The translations under genes were made by a program, and so were the position numbers. Below are positions 8,123-16,563 of a stretch of DNA of 64,000 nt, piece by piece. A model generated the notes under the pieces. That model searched no databases and had not been told where the DNA came from. It was given only the letters and a program-made list of their open reading frames with translations. Origin of the DNA: Amorphoplanes friuliensis DSM 7358 (lineage in GTDB: Bacteria; Actinomycetota; Actinomycetes; Mycobacteriales; Micromonosporaceae); NCBI RefSeq assembly GCF_000494755.1, contig NC_022657.1:4564001-4628000 (forward strand), given 5' to 3'. Within the stretch, counting starts at the first letter, position 1; each line of letters begins with the position of its first letter.

Positions 8123-8577
8123 CACACAGCACCCGGAAAGCTGAAATCCGCGCCTATGCCAAGACGCACGGCCTCAACTACCAGCAGGCGAAGGACATCT
8201 ATCCGTTTGTCCGCCGCCCAACAGCCGGCTGGGCCGGCCTGAGCGGTTGGGGGGCCTCGTCTGCGGCTCGGTCGTTACCAATGTCGCCCCCTGCGCTCCC
8301 TCCGGTTCGGCCTGAGGACTTCGATCTCGGTGGAACCGTGTTCGTCAGCAGGTTCGACCCTGATTTCGAGGATCCGGCGAACAACTCTGTCCGGGTCATC
8401 GATGGGACTCTCACCAAGGACGAGAGGGCGAAGGTTGAGCTGATGGATCCCAAGAACAGGGCACGCTACCTGCTCCAGAAGCGGATTGAGGAGAAGGGCG
8501 AGATGGCTGTGCTGCTCTCGCAGCTGCAGTCGCAGCGTCATCGGACCGCCATGAGCGTGATCAACAACATTCGTTGA
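8119..8577 (+). CDS. Hypothetical 152-aa protein
   Basis: Coupled to the preceding membrane protein. The N-terminus, RKAEIRAYAKTHGLNYQQAKD, loosely resembles a short helical motif (basic, AYxxxxGxxYxxA) that I have seen in actinobacterial plasmid and integrative-element proteins. The C-terminal 60 residues (AKVELMDPKNRARYLLQKRI onward) look like a coiled or helical segment. No enzyme motif. Lower GC than its surroundings. Location between the inverted repeats suggests mobile cargo. Confidence 0.5.
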   Translation: MTHSTRKAEIRAYAKTHGLNYQQAKDIYPFVRRPTAGWAGLSGWGASSAARSLPMSPPALPPVRPEDFDLGGTVFVSRFDPDFEDPANNSVRVIDGTLTKDERAKVELMDPKNRARYLLQKRIEEKGEMAVLLSQLQSQRHRTAMSVINNIR

Positions 8578-8587
8578 CCGGCAAGGG

Positions 8588-9646
8588 TCACGTTGTGAGT
8601 GCGTGAATCACTGCGGCACGCACGGCAGGATCCGTGAGGGCGGCGATGTTAGAGGTCAAGGGGCGGAGGGCGGCGAGGGCGGCCTTTTGGGGGTCCGGGT
8701 TGAGGACGCCGCGGAGGGCTGCGGTGAACCAGCCGAGGGCGTAGGCGTGGGTTCGTTCGGCGGCGGTCATGGCGTGCCGGTTGCTGTTCAGTGAGTCGCC
8801 GGCGCGGGTGGTGGCGGTCAGCCAGGTGCGGACGTGGGTGCCGAGGGGTGAGTCGGCGCTGATCGGGCCTGCTGTGCCGGTGGCGGCGGCCCGGAGGACG
8901 TCGGCGAGACCTGGCGTGTCTGCCAGGCCCAGCGCGGTGGCCTGGCGACGGACCTCGGCCACGGCCACCGCGCGCTGACGGTCGGGCGAGGCGGCTTCGA
9001 CAGCGGCGACCAGCGAGCCGGCCGGCGGATCGGAGCCGTAGAGGAGATCACCCGGACTTGCCGGGACGACGAACCAGGGCTCGATCTGAGCCGAGAGAAG
9101 GTCCGCCTCGAAGGGATCCGGCGGCACGGTCACCCCGGTGATCCTCTGAGCCAGAAGCAGCGCGCGGGCGACAGCATCGGTCCACGTGTCGTCGCCCTCG
9201 CCCGACGGGACGCGGAGGCCGACCTCGGCCAGCAGCGGCTGCAGGTGCGCCGGGGCCTCGGGACGCCCCGGCTCGAAGCCGGCGACAATCTCACCGTCGA
9301 CGGCGTAGGCAAAAGCCGCCGACGCGTAGTCGTGGCGCAGCACCGACACGGTCTCCGTGCCCCGCGACACCACCCGCAGCAGCGAGTCGTCGGCGCCGGA
9401 GAAACCGTCCGGCTCGAGGACCAGGGACCAGGCGCCCAGGTCCAGCGCGGCGGCCATCCGCGGATAACCGCCCTCGAACGAGTCCATCACCTCGCCGATC
9501 TCGGCAGCCTCACGCACCCGCAGAGAGTCCGCGTAACCACCCATTCGCAGCAGCGCTGCGGCCGGGTCCAGCCCTTTGACGAACGTCAGACAAACGATCT
9601 CGCCCAACGCCTCCAGAACCGCCCGCGCCCCCGCAAGATCGCCCAC
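8588..9646 (-). CDS. DUF6461-like protein
   Basis: 352 residues. The first 190 residues resemble the DUF6461 family (CLTFVKGLDPAAALLRMGGY, then SVLRHDYASAAFAYAVDGE and a late GITVPPDPF-like motif), a group abundant in actinobacteria, often in several copies, with no known function. Residues 200-352 form a second, Ala-rich helical region. The start is GTG 9646; an overlapping ATG is out of frame. The gene is convergent with 8119-8577 and ends 10 bases from it. Nothing suggests a signal peptide or membrane segment. Confidence 0.55.
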   Translation of the reverse strand: MGDLAGARAVLEALGEIVCLTFVKGLDPAAALLRMGGYADSLRVREAAEIGEVMDSFEGGYPRMAAALDLGAWSLVLEPDGFSGADDSLLRVVSRGTETVSVLRHDYASAAFAYAVDGEIVAGFEPGRPEAPAHLQPLLAEVGLRVPSGEGDDTWTDAVARALLLAQRITGVTVPPDPFEADLLSAQIEPWFVVPASPGDLLYGSDPPAGSLVAAVEAASPDRQRAVAVAEVRRQATALGLADTPGLADVLRAAATGTAGPISADSPLGTHVRTWLTATTRAGDSLNSNRHAMTAAERTHAYALGWFTAALRGVLNPDPQKAALAALRPLTSNIAALTDPAVRAAVIHALTT

Positions 9647-9694
9647 ACCCCGACCATACGGTCACCGGCACCGCCTCGCGGGCGCCTCGGTCCC

Positions 9695-9803
9695 ACGCAC
9701 GGACCTGGCAGGGTGCGGGTGCCCGTTCATGAGCCGCCAGGCGATTGGGTGCCCGTGCCCGGTCTCGGCGTGAGCGACGGTCAGAACCATGCAACCAGGC
9801 ACG
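9695..9803 (-). repeat. 109-bp repeat, right copy (inverted)
   Basis: Reverse-complement partner of 7570-7678, differing at about five positions. It ends 22 bases before the glgC terminator hairpin, so the accessory segment abuts the conserved glgC gene. Confidence 0.85.
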
Positions 9804-9824
9804 ACATGCCCTGGAACTTGATCT

Positions 9825-9855
9825 GAGGGGTGCGGCGAACAACGCCACACCCCTC
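9825..9855 (-). terminator. Terminator of glgC
   Basis: Two 13-base arms (9825-9837 and 9843-9855) with one mismatch and a 5-base AACAA loop, starting 9 bases past the glgC stop. A strong GC stem without a U-tract, as usual in actinobacteria. Confidence 0.7.
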
Positions 9856-9863
9856 AACCAATC

Positions 9864-11096
9864 TCAGAGCTCTACGCGCTGGCCCTTGCCGACGACCACG
9901 ATGCCGCTGTCGGAGACCGTGTAGCGCTTGCGGTCGCGGTCGAGGTCGACGCCGATCTGGGCGCCTTCGGGGATGATGACGTTCTTGTCGATGATGGCGT
10001 TGCGGACGACGGCGCGGCGGCCGACCTGGACGCCTTCCATGAGGACCGAGCCTTCGACGTGGGCCCAGGAGTTGACGCGGACGTTCGGGGAGACGACCGA
10101 GCGTTCGACCAGGGACCCGGAGACGACGACGCCGGGGGAGATCATCGAGTCGACGGCGCGGCCCTGGCGGTCGTCGTAGCCGTGGACGAACTTGGCCGGG
10201 GGCCAGGAGCCGTAGTTGGTGAAGATGGGCCAGTCCATGTTGTAGAGGTTGAAGACCGGCAGGGTGGCGATCAGGTCCATGTGGGCGTCGTAGAACGAGT
10301 CGAGGGTTCCGACGTCGCGCCAGTAGCCGCGGTCGCGTTCGGTGCTGCCCTGGACCTCGTTGTCGCGGAAGTCGTAGACGTTGGCCTCGCCGCGTTCGAC
10401 CAGCATGGGGATGATGTTGCCGCCCATGTCGTGCTTGCTGTCGGGGTTCTGGGCGTCGGCGGTGACCGCCTCGCACAGGGCGCGGGTGGTGAAGACGTAG
10501 TTGCCCATGGACGCGTAGATCTCGTCGGGGGCGTCCGGGAGGCCCTCGACGTCGACGGGCTTCTCGCGGAACGCGCTGATGCGGCGGCCGTCGGGGCCGA
10601 CGTCGATGACGCCGAACTGGTCGGACATCGACTTCGGCTGGCGGATGCCGGCGACCGTCACGGCCGCACCCGAGGCGATGTGGTCGTCGACCATCTGCTT
10701 CGGGTCCATGCGGTAGATGTGGTCGGCGCCGAAGACGATGACGTAGTCGGGGCTCTCGTCGTTGATGAGGTTGAGGCTCTGGTAGATCGCGTCCGCCGAG
10801 CCGGCGAACCAGCGCGGGCCGAGCCGCTGCTGTGCCGGTACGGGGGTCACGTAGTTACCGAGCAGGGTCGACATCCGCCACGTCTTGGTGATGTGCCGGT
10901 CGAGCGAGTGCGACTTGTACTGCGTCAGCACCACGATCTTCAGGAACCCGCCGTTGGCGAGGTTCGACAGCACAAAATCGATCATGCGGTAGATGCCGCC
11001 GAAGGGAACGCCGGGCTTAGCCCGGTCGGCGGTGAGGGGCATCAGGCGCTTGCCTTCGCCACCTGCCAGAACGATCGCGAGCACCTTGACAGCCAT
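9864..11096 (-). CDS. glgC: Glucose-1-phosphate adenylyltransferase
   Basis: Makes ADP-glucose from ATP and glucose-1-phosphate for glycogen and maltosyl-glucan synthesis in the cytoplasm. The 410-residue product starts MAVKVLAIVLAGGEGKRLMPL (the nucleotidyltransferase GGxGxRL loop), contains GGIYRMIDFVLSN, GADHIYRMD (sugar-nucleotide binding, metal Asp) and a C-terminal left-handed beta-helix (SVVSPNVRVNSWAHVEGSVL). Length is normal. A longer upstream open frame is an artefact of the antisense glgM frame. It is divergent from glgM across 60 bases, the same pairing as in mycobacteria. Confidence 0.95.
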   Translation of the reverse strand: MAVKVLAIVLAGGEGKRLMPLTADRAKPGVPFGGIYRMIDFVLSNLANGGFLKIVVLTQYKSHSLDRHITKTWRMSTLLGNYVTPVPAQQRLGPRWFAGSADAIYQSLNLINDESPDYVIVFGADHIYRMDPKQMVDDHIASGAAVTVAGIRQPKSMSDQFGVIDVGPDGRRISAFREKPVDVEGLPDAPDEIYASMGNYVFTTRALCEAVTADAQNPDSKHDMGGNIIPMLVERGEANVYDFRDNEVQGSTERDRGYWRDVGTLDSFYDAHMDLIATLPVFNLYNMDWPIFTNYGSWPPAKFVHGYDDRQGRAVDSMISPGVVVSGSLVERSVVSPNVRVNSWAHVEGSVLMEGVQVGRRAVVRNAIIDKNVIIPEGAQIGVDLDRDRKRYTVSDSGIVVVGKGQRVEL

Positions 11097-11156
11097 GCCC
11101 GTGACGCTAACTTTCCGCGTGCCCCAGCGCCAGTCGAAGGGACTATTCTGCGTCAC

Positions 11157-12380
11157 GTGACCGACTCGCGTTCGAAATCCCACGGTACTGACCTCCGCGT
11201 CGACCTCCTCACCCGGGAGTACCCCCCGGAGGTCTACGGCGGCGCCGGCGTCCATCTGGAGTACCTCGCCCGGGACCTGCGGCCGCTCGCCGACGTGCGG
11301 GTCCACTGTTTCGGGGCGGAACGCGACGAGCCGGGTGTCACGGCGTACCCGGAGCCGGCCGAGCTGGCCGGGGCGAACGCCGCGCTGCGCACCATGGGGG
11401 TCAACCTCGCGATGGCGGCCGGCTGCGAGGGCACGGACATCGTGCACAGCCACACCTGGTACGCGAACTTCGCCGGTCACACCGCCAAGCTCCTGCACGG
11501 CGTGCCGCACGTGGTCACCACGCACAGCCTGGAGCCGCTGCGCCCGTGGAAGGCCGAGCAGCTCGGCGGCGGGTACGCCCTCTCGTCGTTCTGCGAGCGC
11601 ACCGCGATCGAGTCCGCCGACGCCGTCATCGCCGTCTCGGGCGGGATGCGCCGGGACGTGCTGGCCGCCTATCCGAGTGTCGACCCGGACAAGGTCAGCG
11701 TCGTCTACAACGGGATCGACACCGAGCAGTACGCCCCCGACCGCGGCACGGACGTGATCGAGCGCCTCGGCATCGACCTGAACCGCCCGAGTGTCGTCTT
11801 CGTCGGCCGGATCACCCGGCAGAAGGGCCTGCCGTACCTGCTGCGGGCCTGCCACGACCTGCCGCCGGAGACGCAAATCGTGCTGCTCGCGGGCGCTCCC
11901 GACACCAAGGAGATCGCCGCCGAGGTCGAGGGTCTGGCGATCCAGCTGCGCAACGCCCGCGACCCGCAGGGGGTCATCTGGGTGCAGGAGATGCTGCCGA
12001 AGCACGAGGTCGTGCAGGTGCTGACCCACGCGACGGTGTTCGTCTGCCCGTCGGTCTACGAGCCGATGGGCATCGTCAACCTGGAGGCCATGGCCTGCGA
12101 GACGGCCGTGGTCGCCACCGCGACCGGCGGCATCCCGGAGGTCGTCGCGGACGGCGAGACGGGTGTCCTGGTCCCCATCGAGCAGGTCACCGACGGCACG
12201 GGCACACCGGTCGACCCGGACCGGTTCGTGGCCGACCTGGCGACGGCCATGTCCAAGCTGATCAAGGACCCGGCGCGGGCGGCGGAGATGGGCCTGGCCG
12301 GCCGCCGGCGCGCCGTGGAGAAGTTCAGCTGGTCGCGGATCGCCGTGGACACCCTCGAGGTCTACCGCTCGGTGCTCTGA
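11157..12380 (+). CDS. glgM: Glycogen synthase / maltose-1-phosphate synthase, GT4 type
   Basis: 407-residue GT4 transferase of the Corynebacterium/Mycobacterium type. Family members use ADP-glucose as donor; the mycobacterial homologue (Rv1212c, GlgM) makes alpha-maltose-1-phosphate feeding GlgE. Features: LLTREYPPEVYGGAGVHLE at the N-terminus, HSHTWYANFAG, GRITRQKGLPYLL, and the donor-site SVYEPMGIVNLEAMA with the E-x7-E layout. GTG 11157 is preceded by TATTCT at 11144-11149, 7 bases before it, suggesting a leaderless transcript. It could instead act as a plain glycogen synthase; the sequence alone does not separate the two. Confidence 0.92.
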   Translation: MTDSRSKSHGTDLRVDLLTREYPPEVYGGAGVHLEYLARDLRPLADVRVHCFGAERDEPGVTAYPEPAELAGANAALRTMGVNLAMAAGCEGTDIVHSHTWYANFAGHTAKLLHGVPHVVTTHSLEPLRPWKAEQLGGGYALSSFCERTAIESADAVIAVSGGMRRDVLAAYPSVDPDKVSVVYNGIDTEQYAPDRGTDVIERLGIDLNRPSVVFVGRITRQKGLPYLLRACHDLPPETQIVLLAGAPDTKEIAAEVEGLAIQLRNARDPQGVIWVQEMLPKHEVVQVLTHATVFVCPSVYEPMGIVNLEAMACETAVVATATGGIPEVVADGETGVLVPIEQVTDGTGTPVDPDRFVADLATAMSKLIKDPARAAEMGLAGRRRAVEKFSWSRIAVDTLEVYRSVL

Positions 12381-13261
12381 AGGATCGCTCGCGCGGTCGC
12401 GCGTCCGGACAGCCAGGCGGTCTGGACGCGCGGCTTGCCGAAGGCGTCACCGGCGAGCCACACCCGGCCGTCGGTCACCGGGCCTGGCTCGCCGGGGGAG
12501 GGCTGGGCGTAGGTCCAGCGGTGCACGTGCACGGCGGGCTGCGCGTCCAGTCCCAGCAGTTCGGTCACAGCCGCGGCCAGCTCGCTCGCCGCGGCCGCGG
12601 GGTCGGTCAGCCGGGGGCGCGCAAAATCCGCCGTCGAGTGCGCGACCAGGACCGGCGCAAGGTCACCGCGCCGGTCACCGTCGTCCCAGACCGCGGCCAG
12701 CACCGGGTGGTCGTTCACGAACGCTCCCCGGAAATCCTTCCAAGAGCGTTCCGGGTACGTGCACACGGCCGCGAGGACGGGCTCCCACACCTGCGCCCGG
12801 GCGGCGTCGGCGACGGCGGCCGGCGGGTCCAGCCGCAGCGCCTGCGGGCCGGGCATCGCCAGCACGACGGCGTCCGCATCGGCCGGGATCGTCTCGACAG
12901 TGCTCGAAAGAGTGACGTCCAGACCCTGCGCCAGGTCCTCGGCCAGGGACCGCAGGCCACCCGGCGCAGCCCAGCGCACCGGGCCGGTCGTGGGTTCGCC
13001 GGGGAACACCGCGAACGTGTCGGTCCACGGCCGGGCCAGCCCGCGGGCACGCCAGGACTCGGCCAGCGCGGCAAAGTCGGGGTCGTCGGCGACAAAGTAG
13101 GCGGCCCCGAGGTCGGCGTACCGGCCGTCGAACCGCTTGCTGGCCAGGCGTCCGCCGACCACCCGGCCGCGTTCGTGGACGCGGACGTCCACCCCGGCCG
13201 CGGTCAGTTCCCGCGCGCAGGCCAGGCCCGCGATCCCCGCTCCCACCACGACCACGTTCAT
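12362..13261 (-). CDS. FAD-dependent amine oxidase / renalase-like oxidoreductase
   Basis: 299 residues starting MNVVVVGAGIAGLACARELT, the dinucleotide-binding GxGxxG, followed by ERGRVVGGRLASKR, the GG-R motif of the amine-oxidase/renalase group, and a C-terminal FAD motif, GRVWLAGDAFGKPRVQTAWL. Residues 30-60 fit a NAD(P)/FAD oxidoreductase with a 13-like fold. Substrate unknown. The gene is convergent with glgM with a 19-base overlap, so it probably has no functional link to glycogen synthesis. Confidence 0.8.
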   Translation of the reverse strand: MNVVVVGAGIAGLACARELTAAGVDVRVHERGRVVGGRLASKRFDGRYADLGAAYFVADDPDFAALAESWRARGLARPWTDTFAVFPGEPTTGPVRWAAPGGLRSLAEDLAQGLDVTLSSTVETIPADADAVVLAMPGPQALRLDPPAAVADAARAQVWEPVLAAVCTYPERSWKDFRGAFVNDHPVLAAVWDDGDRRGDLAPVLVAHSTADFARPRLTDPAAAASELAAAVTELLGLDAQPAVHVHRWTYAQPSPGEPGPVTDGRVWLAGDAFGKPRVQTAWLSGRATARAILQSTER

Positions 13262-13293
13262 CCCCCGAGCGTAGGACCAGGCACACTGGGGCG

Positions 13294-14916
13294 ATGCGCC
13301 GTCCCCCCGTCCGGCTCGTCCTGATCGTCGCCGCCGTGTTCCTGGGTGTCGCCGTCCTCGGCATCGGACTGCTGCGGGCCGCCACCTACGACCCGCCCGA
13401 GGCCGGCCCGCCCGCCGCTCCGGCCCAGGTCGGACCTGCGGTCGGCACGACGGGCAATTGCGGGACAGTGCCGGTCAAGGCGACCCGGGAGCTGCGGGGC
13501 ATGTGGCTCACCACGGTGACGAACATCGACTGGCCCAGCCGGCCCGGCCTGAGCAAGGCGCAGGTGCAGTCGGAATACCTCGAGTGGCTGGACCTGGCCG
13601 TCTCGATGCGGCACAACGCGATCTTCGTGCACGTGCGGCCCAGCGGCGACGCGTTCTGGGAGTCGAAGTACGCGCCCTGGTCGGAGTGGCTCACCGGGAA
13701 ACGCGACGGGAAGTCGCCCGGCTGGGACCCGATGGAGTTCATGATCGCCGAGGCGCACGCCCGCAACCTCGAGTTCCACGCCTGGTTCAACCCGTACCGG
13801 GGGACACAGCCCGGACCGTCGGGGCCCGGCGCCGACTTCAGGAAGCTCGCTCCGAACCACCCGCTGATCAAGCACCGCGACTGGGCCATCTCGTACCCCG
13901 ACGGCAAGCGCGCGCGGCTGTACTTCGACCCGGGCAACCCCGACGCGCGGCGGTTCGTCGAGGACGCGATGCTCGAGGCGGTCCAGAAGTACGACGTCGA
14001 CGGGGTTCACTTCGACGACTTCTTCTACCCGTACCCGGAGGGTGGCGGGAACGACTTCAAGGACGACAAGAGCTTCGCCAAGCGCGCCGACAAGGGGCAG
14101 AGCCGCGGAGACTGGCGCCGGGAGAACGTCAACACGCTGGTCCGCGAGATGGACCAGCGCATCAAGGAACTCAAGCCGTGGGTGAAGTTCGGCATCAGCC
14201 CGTTCGGCATCTGGCGCAACCAGGAGACCGACAAGGGCGGTTCGGACACCCACGGCCTGCAGAGTTACGACGCCATCTACGCCGACACCCGCAAGTGGGT
14301 CCGCGAGGGCTGGCTCGACTACATCGTGCCGCAGCTCTACTGGGCCATCGGCTTCGACAAGGCCGATTACACCAAGGCGCTGCCGTGGTGGTCGCAGCTG
14401 GTCAAGGGCACCGACGTGCAGCTGTACATCGGCCAGGGCGACTACCGGGTCGGCGAGAAGGGCCCGTGGAAGCAGCCCGACCAGCTCGACCGGCAGCTCA
14501 CCCTCAACGACAAGTACGGCGTGCTCGGGAGTGTGCACTTCAGCGCCAAGCAGATCCGCCAGAACCGTCTCGGCTCGGTCACCCGGTACCGCGACCACCA
14601 CTACGCCGCCCCGGCGCTGCTGCCCGCCATGAGACAACTGCCCGCGCAGCCGCCGGCCGCGCCGAGGCTCGCCGCCGCCCGGAAGTCCGCCGGCGGTGTC
14701 GAGCTGGACTGGCAGCCTGGTCCGGGTGCCGAACCGGTGAGCTGGGCGCTCTACCGCGTCGACGGCGCCGCGGCGAACCTCGTGGCGACCGGACGGGCCG
14801 GCTCGAAGGTCGTGGACCCGTCACCACCCGCCGCGGGTGCGTCGTACTGCCTGAGCGGCCTGGACCGCTCCGGCAACGAGGGACCGGTCAGCGCACCCCG
14901 CGACCTCAGCCCGTGA
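13294..14916 (+). CDS. GHL10-family (DUF187) glycoside hydrolase, membrane-anchored or secreted
   Basis: 540 residues. Residues 5-30 are a hydrophobic signal or anchor (RLVLIVAAVFLGVAVLGIGL). Residues 65-430 are the glycosyl-hydrolase-like 10 domain: ELRGMWLTTVTNIDWPS at the start, FNPYRGTQPGPSG, and DGVHFDDFFYPYP, the conserved acidic centre on strand 4. The last 90 residues look like a fibronectin-III-like module (VELDWQPGPGAEPVSWALYR). The family acts on peptidoglycan or other polysaccharides outside the membrane. The start lies 32 bases from the divergent FAD gene; the stop overlaps the convergent ABC-F gene by 11 bases. Confidence 0.85.
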   Translation: MRRPPVRLVLIVAAVFLGVAVLGIGLLRAATYDPPEAGPPAAPAQVGPAVGTTGNCGTVPVKATRELRGMWLTTVTNIDWPSRPGLSKAQVQSEYLEWLDLAVSMRHNAIFVHVRPSGDAFWESKYAPWSEWLTGKRDGKSPGWDPMEFMIAEAHARNLEFHAWFNPYRGTQPGPSGPGADFRKLAPNHPLIKHRDWAISYPDGKRARLYFDPGNPDARRFVEDAMLEAVQKYDVDGVHFDDFFYPYPEGGGNDFKDDKSFAKRADKGQSRGDWRRENVNTLVREMDQRIKELKPWVKFGISPFGIWRNQETDKGGSDTHGLQSYDAIYADTRKWVREGWLDYIVPQLYWAIGFDKADYTKALPWWSQLVKGTDVQLYIGQGDYRVGEKGPWKQPDQLDRQLTLNDKYGVLGSVHFSAKQIRQNRLGSVTRYRDHHYAAPALLPAMRQLPAQPPAAPRLAAARKSAGGVELDWQPGPGAEPVSWALYRVDGAAANLVATGRAGSKVVDPSPPAAGASYCLSGLDRSGNEGPVSAPRDLSP

Positions 14917-16540
14917 CCTTGCCGTCCACGACCTCGAAGTGCCGGGTCGTCTGCACCGCCTCGAGCATCCGCCGGTCGTGGGTGACCAGCAGCAGCGTGC
15001 CGGTGTAGCTCGCCAGCGCCGACTCGAGCTGCTCGATGGCGGTCAGGTCGAGATGGTTCGTCGGCTCGTCCAGCACCAGGAGGTTGACCCCGCGGGCCTG
15101 GAGCAGGGCCAGGGCCGCCCGGGTCCGCTCACCCGGCGACAGCGTGTCCGCGGGACGCAGCACGTGCGCGGCGCGCAGCCCGAACTTCGCCAGCAGCGTG
15201 CGGACGTCAGCGTCGGACATCTCGGGCACCGCGGCGCCGAACGCGGCCATCAGCGGCTCGTCACCCAGGAAGAGCCCGCGGGCCTGGTCGACCTCGCCGA
15301 CGACCACACCCGGGCCGAGCTGGGCGGAACCCCCGTCCAGCGGCAGCCGGCCGAGCAGGGCGGCCAGCAGCGTCGACTTGCCCGAGCCGTTCGCGCCGGT
15401 GATGGCCACCCGGTCCGCCCAGTCGACCTGCAGAGTCACCGGGCCGAGGGTGAACGCTCCGCGGCGTACCAGAGCCTCGCGGAGGGTGGCCACGACGGCG
15501 CCCGCGCGGGGAGCCGCCGCGATCTCCATGCGCAGCTCCCACTCCTTGCGGGGCTCCTCGACGACCTCCAGGCGCTCGATCATCCGCTGGGTCTGCCGGG
15601 CCTTGGCCGCCTGCTTCTCCGTCGACTCCGCGCGGACGTTGCGGCCGATCTTGTCGTTGTCCTTGGCCTTGCGGCGGGCATTGCGGACGCCGTTCTCCAT
15701 CCACCCGCGCTGCATCTGCGCGCGGTCCTGGAGGGCGCCCTTGCGGTCGGCGTACTCGTCGTAGTCCTCGCGGGCGTGCCGCCGGGCCCGGTCGCGCTCC
15801 TCCAGGTAGGCCGCGTAACCGCCGCCGTAGAGGCTGACCTGCTGCTGGGCCAGGTCGAGCTCGAGGACCGAGGTGACCGTCCGGGTCAGGAACTCACGGT
15901 CGTGGCTGACCAGGACCGTGCCCGCCCGCAGCCCGCCCACGAACTCCTCCAGCCGGCGCAGACCGTCCAGGTCCAGGTCGTTGGTGGGCTCGTCCAGCAG
16001 GAAGATGTCGTAGCGGCTGAGCAGCAGCGACGCCATCCCGGCCCGCGCGGCCTGCCCGCCGGAGAGCGCGGTCATCGGATGCTCCAGCGCGACGGTCAGC
16101 CCCAGCTCACCGGCGGTCTGCTCCGCACGCTCGTCCAGGTCGGCGCCGCCCAGGTCGAGCCAGCGTTCCAGGGCCGCGGCGTAGGTGTCGTCCGCGCCCG
16201 GCGCGCCCTCGGCCAGCGCCTCGGCGGCGGCGTCCATCGCGGCCTGCGCGGGCCCGACCCCGGTGCGGCGGGCCAGGAAGTCCCGCACGGTCTCGCCCTC
16301 GCGGCGATCCCGCTCCTGCGGCAGATAACCGACGTTGGCGGTGGGCGGGCTCAGCGTGACCGTGCCGGCCTCGACCGGCACCAGACCCGCCAGGGTACGC
16401 AGCAGCGTCGTCTTGCCGGCGCCGTTGACACCCACCAGCCCGATCACGTCCCCGGGCGCGACCACCAGGTCGAGCGAGCTGAACAGCGTGCGGTCCCCGT
16501 GGCCGGAGGCAAGATCCCGGACGATCATCGTGGCGCTCAT
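14906..16540 (-). CDS. ABC-F family ATPase
   Basis: 544 residues with two ABC cassettes and no membrane segment. Cassette 1: GVNGAGKTTLL (Walker A), LSGGQAARAG (signature), DIFLLDEPTNDLD (Walker B). Cassette 2: GANGSGKSTLL, LSPGERTRAALA, LLVLDEPTNHLD. The linker between them (about residues 240-310) is long, charged and helical, as in ABC-F ribosome-associated factors (EttA/Uup/antibiotic-resistance proteins). Whether this one rescues translation, protects against an antibiotic or serves housekeeping is not decidable. The PhzF-like gene upstream is 23 bases away, so they form an operon. Confidence 0.9.
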   Translation of the reverse strand: MSATMIVRDLASGHGDRTLFSSLDLVVAPGDVIGLVGVNGAGKTTLLRTLAGLVPVEAGTVTLSPPTANVGYLPQERDRREGETVRDFLARRTGVGPAQAAMDAAAEALAEGAPGADDTYAAALERWLDLGGADLDERAEQTAGELGLTVALEHPMTALSGGQAARAGMASLLLSRYDIFLLDEPTNDLDLDGLRRLEEFVGGLRAGTVLVSHDREFLTRTVTSVLELDLAQQQVSLYGGGYAAYLEERDRARRHAREDYDEYADRKGALQDRAQMQRGWMENGVRNARRKAKDNDKIGRNVRAESTEKQAAKARQTQRMIERLEVVEEPRKEWELRMEIAAAPRAGAVVATLREALVRRGAFTLGPVTLQVDWADRVAITGANGSGKSTLLAALLGRLPLDGGSAQLGPGVVVGEVDQARGLFLGDEPLMAAFGAAVPEMSDADVRTLLAKFGLRAAHVLRPADTLSPGERTRAALALLQARGVNLLVLDEPTNHLDLTAIEQLESALASYTGTLLLVTHDRRMLEAVQTTRHFEVVDGKVTG

Positions 16541-16563
16541 CGGGACCCGACTCTAGCGCCGCC

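Noticed and set aside
7570..9803. Insertion sequence
   Set aside because: No transposase or DDE motif between or near the inverted repeats; kept as a framed accessory segment only.
9864..12029. 721-residue version of GlgC
   Set aside because: Residues before MAVKVLAIVLAGGEG are antisense to glgM; the true enzyme starts at 11096.
10059..12380. 773-residue version of the glycogen synthase
   Set aside because: The first 366 residues are antisense to glgC; the start is GTG 11157.
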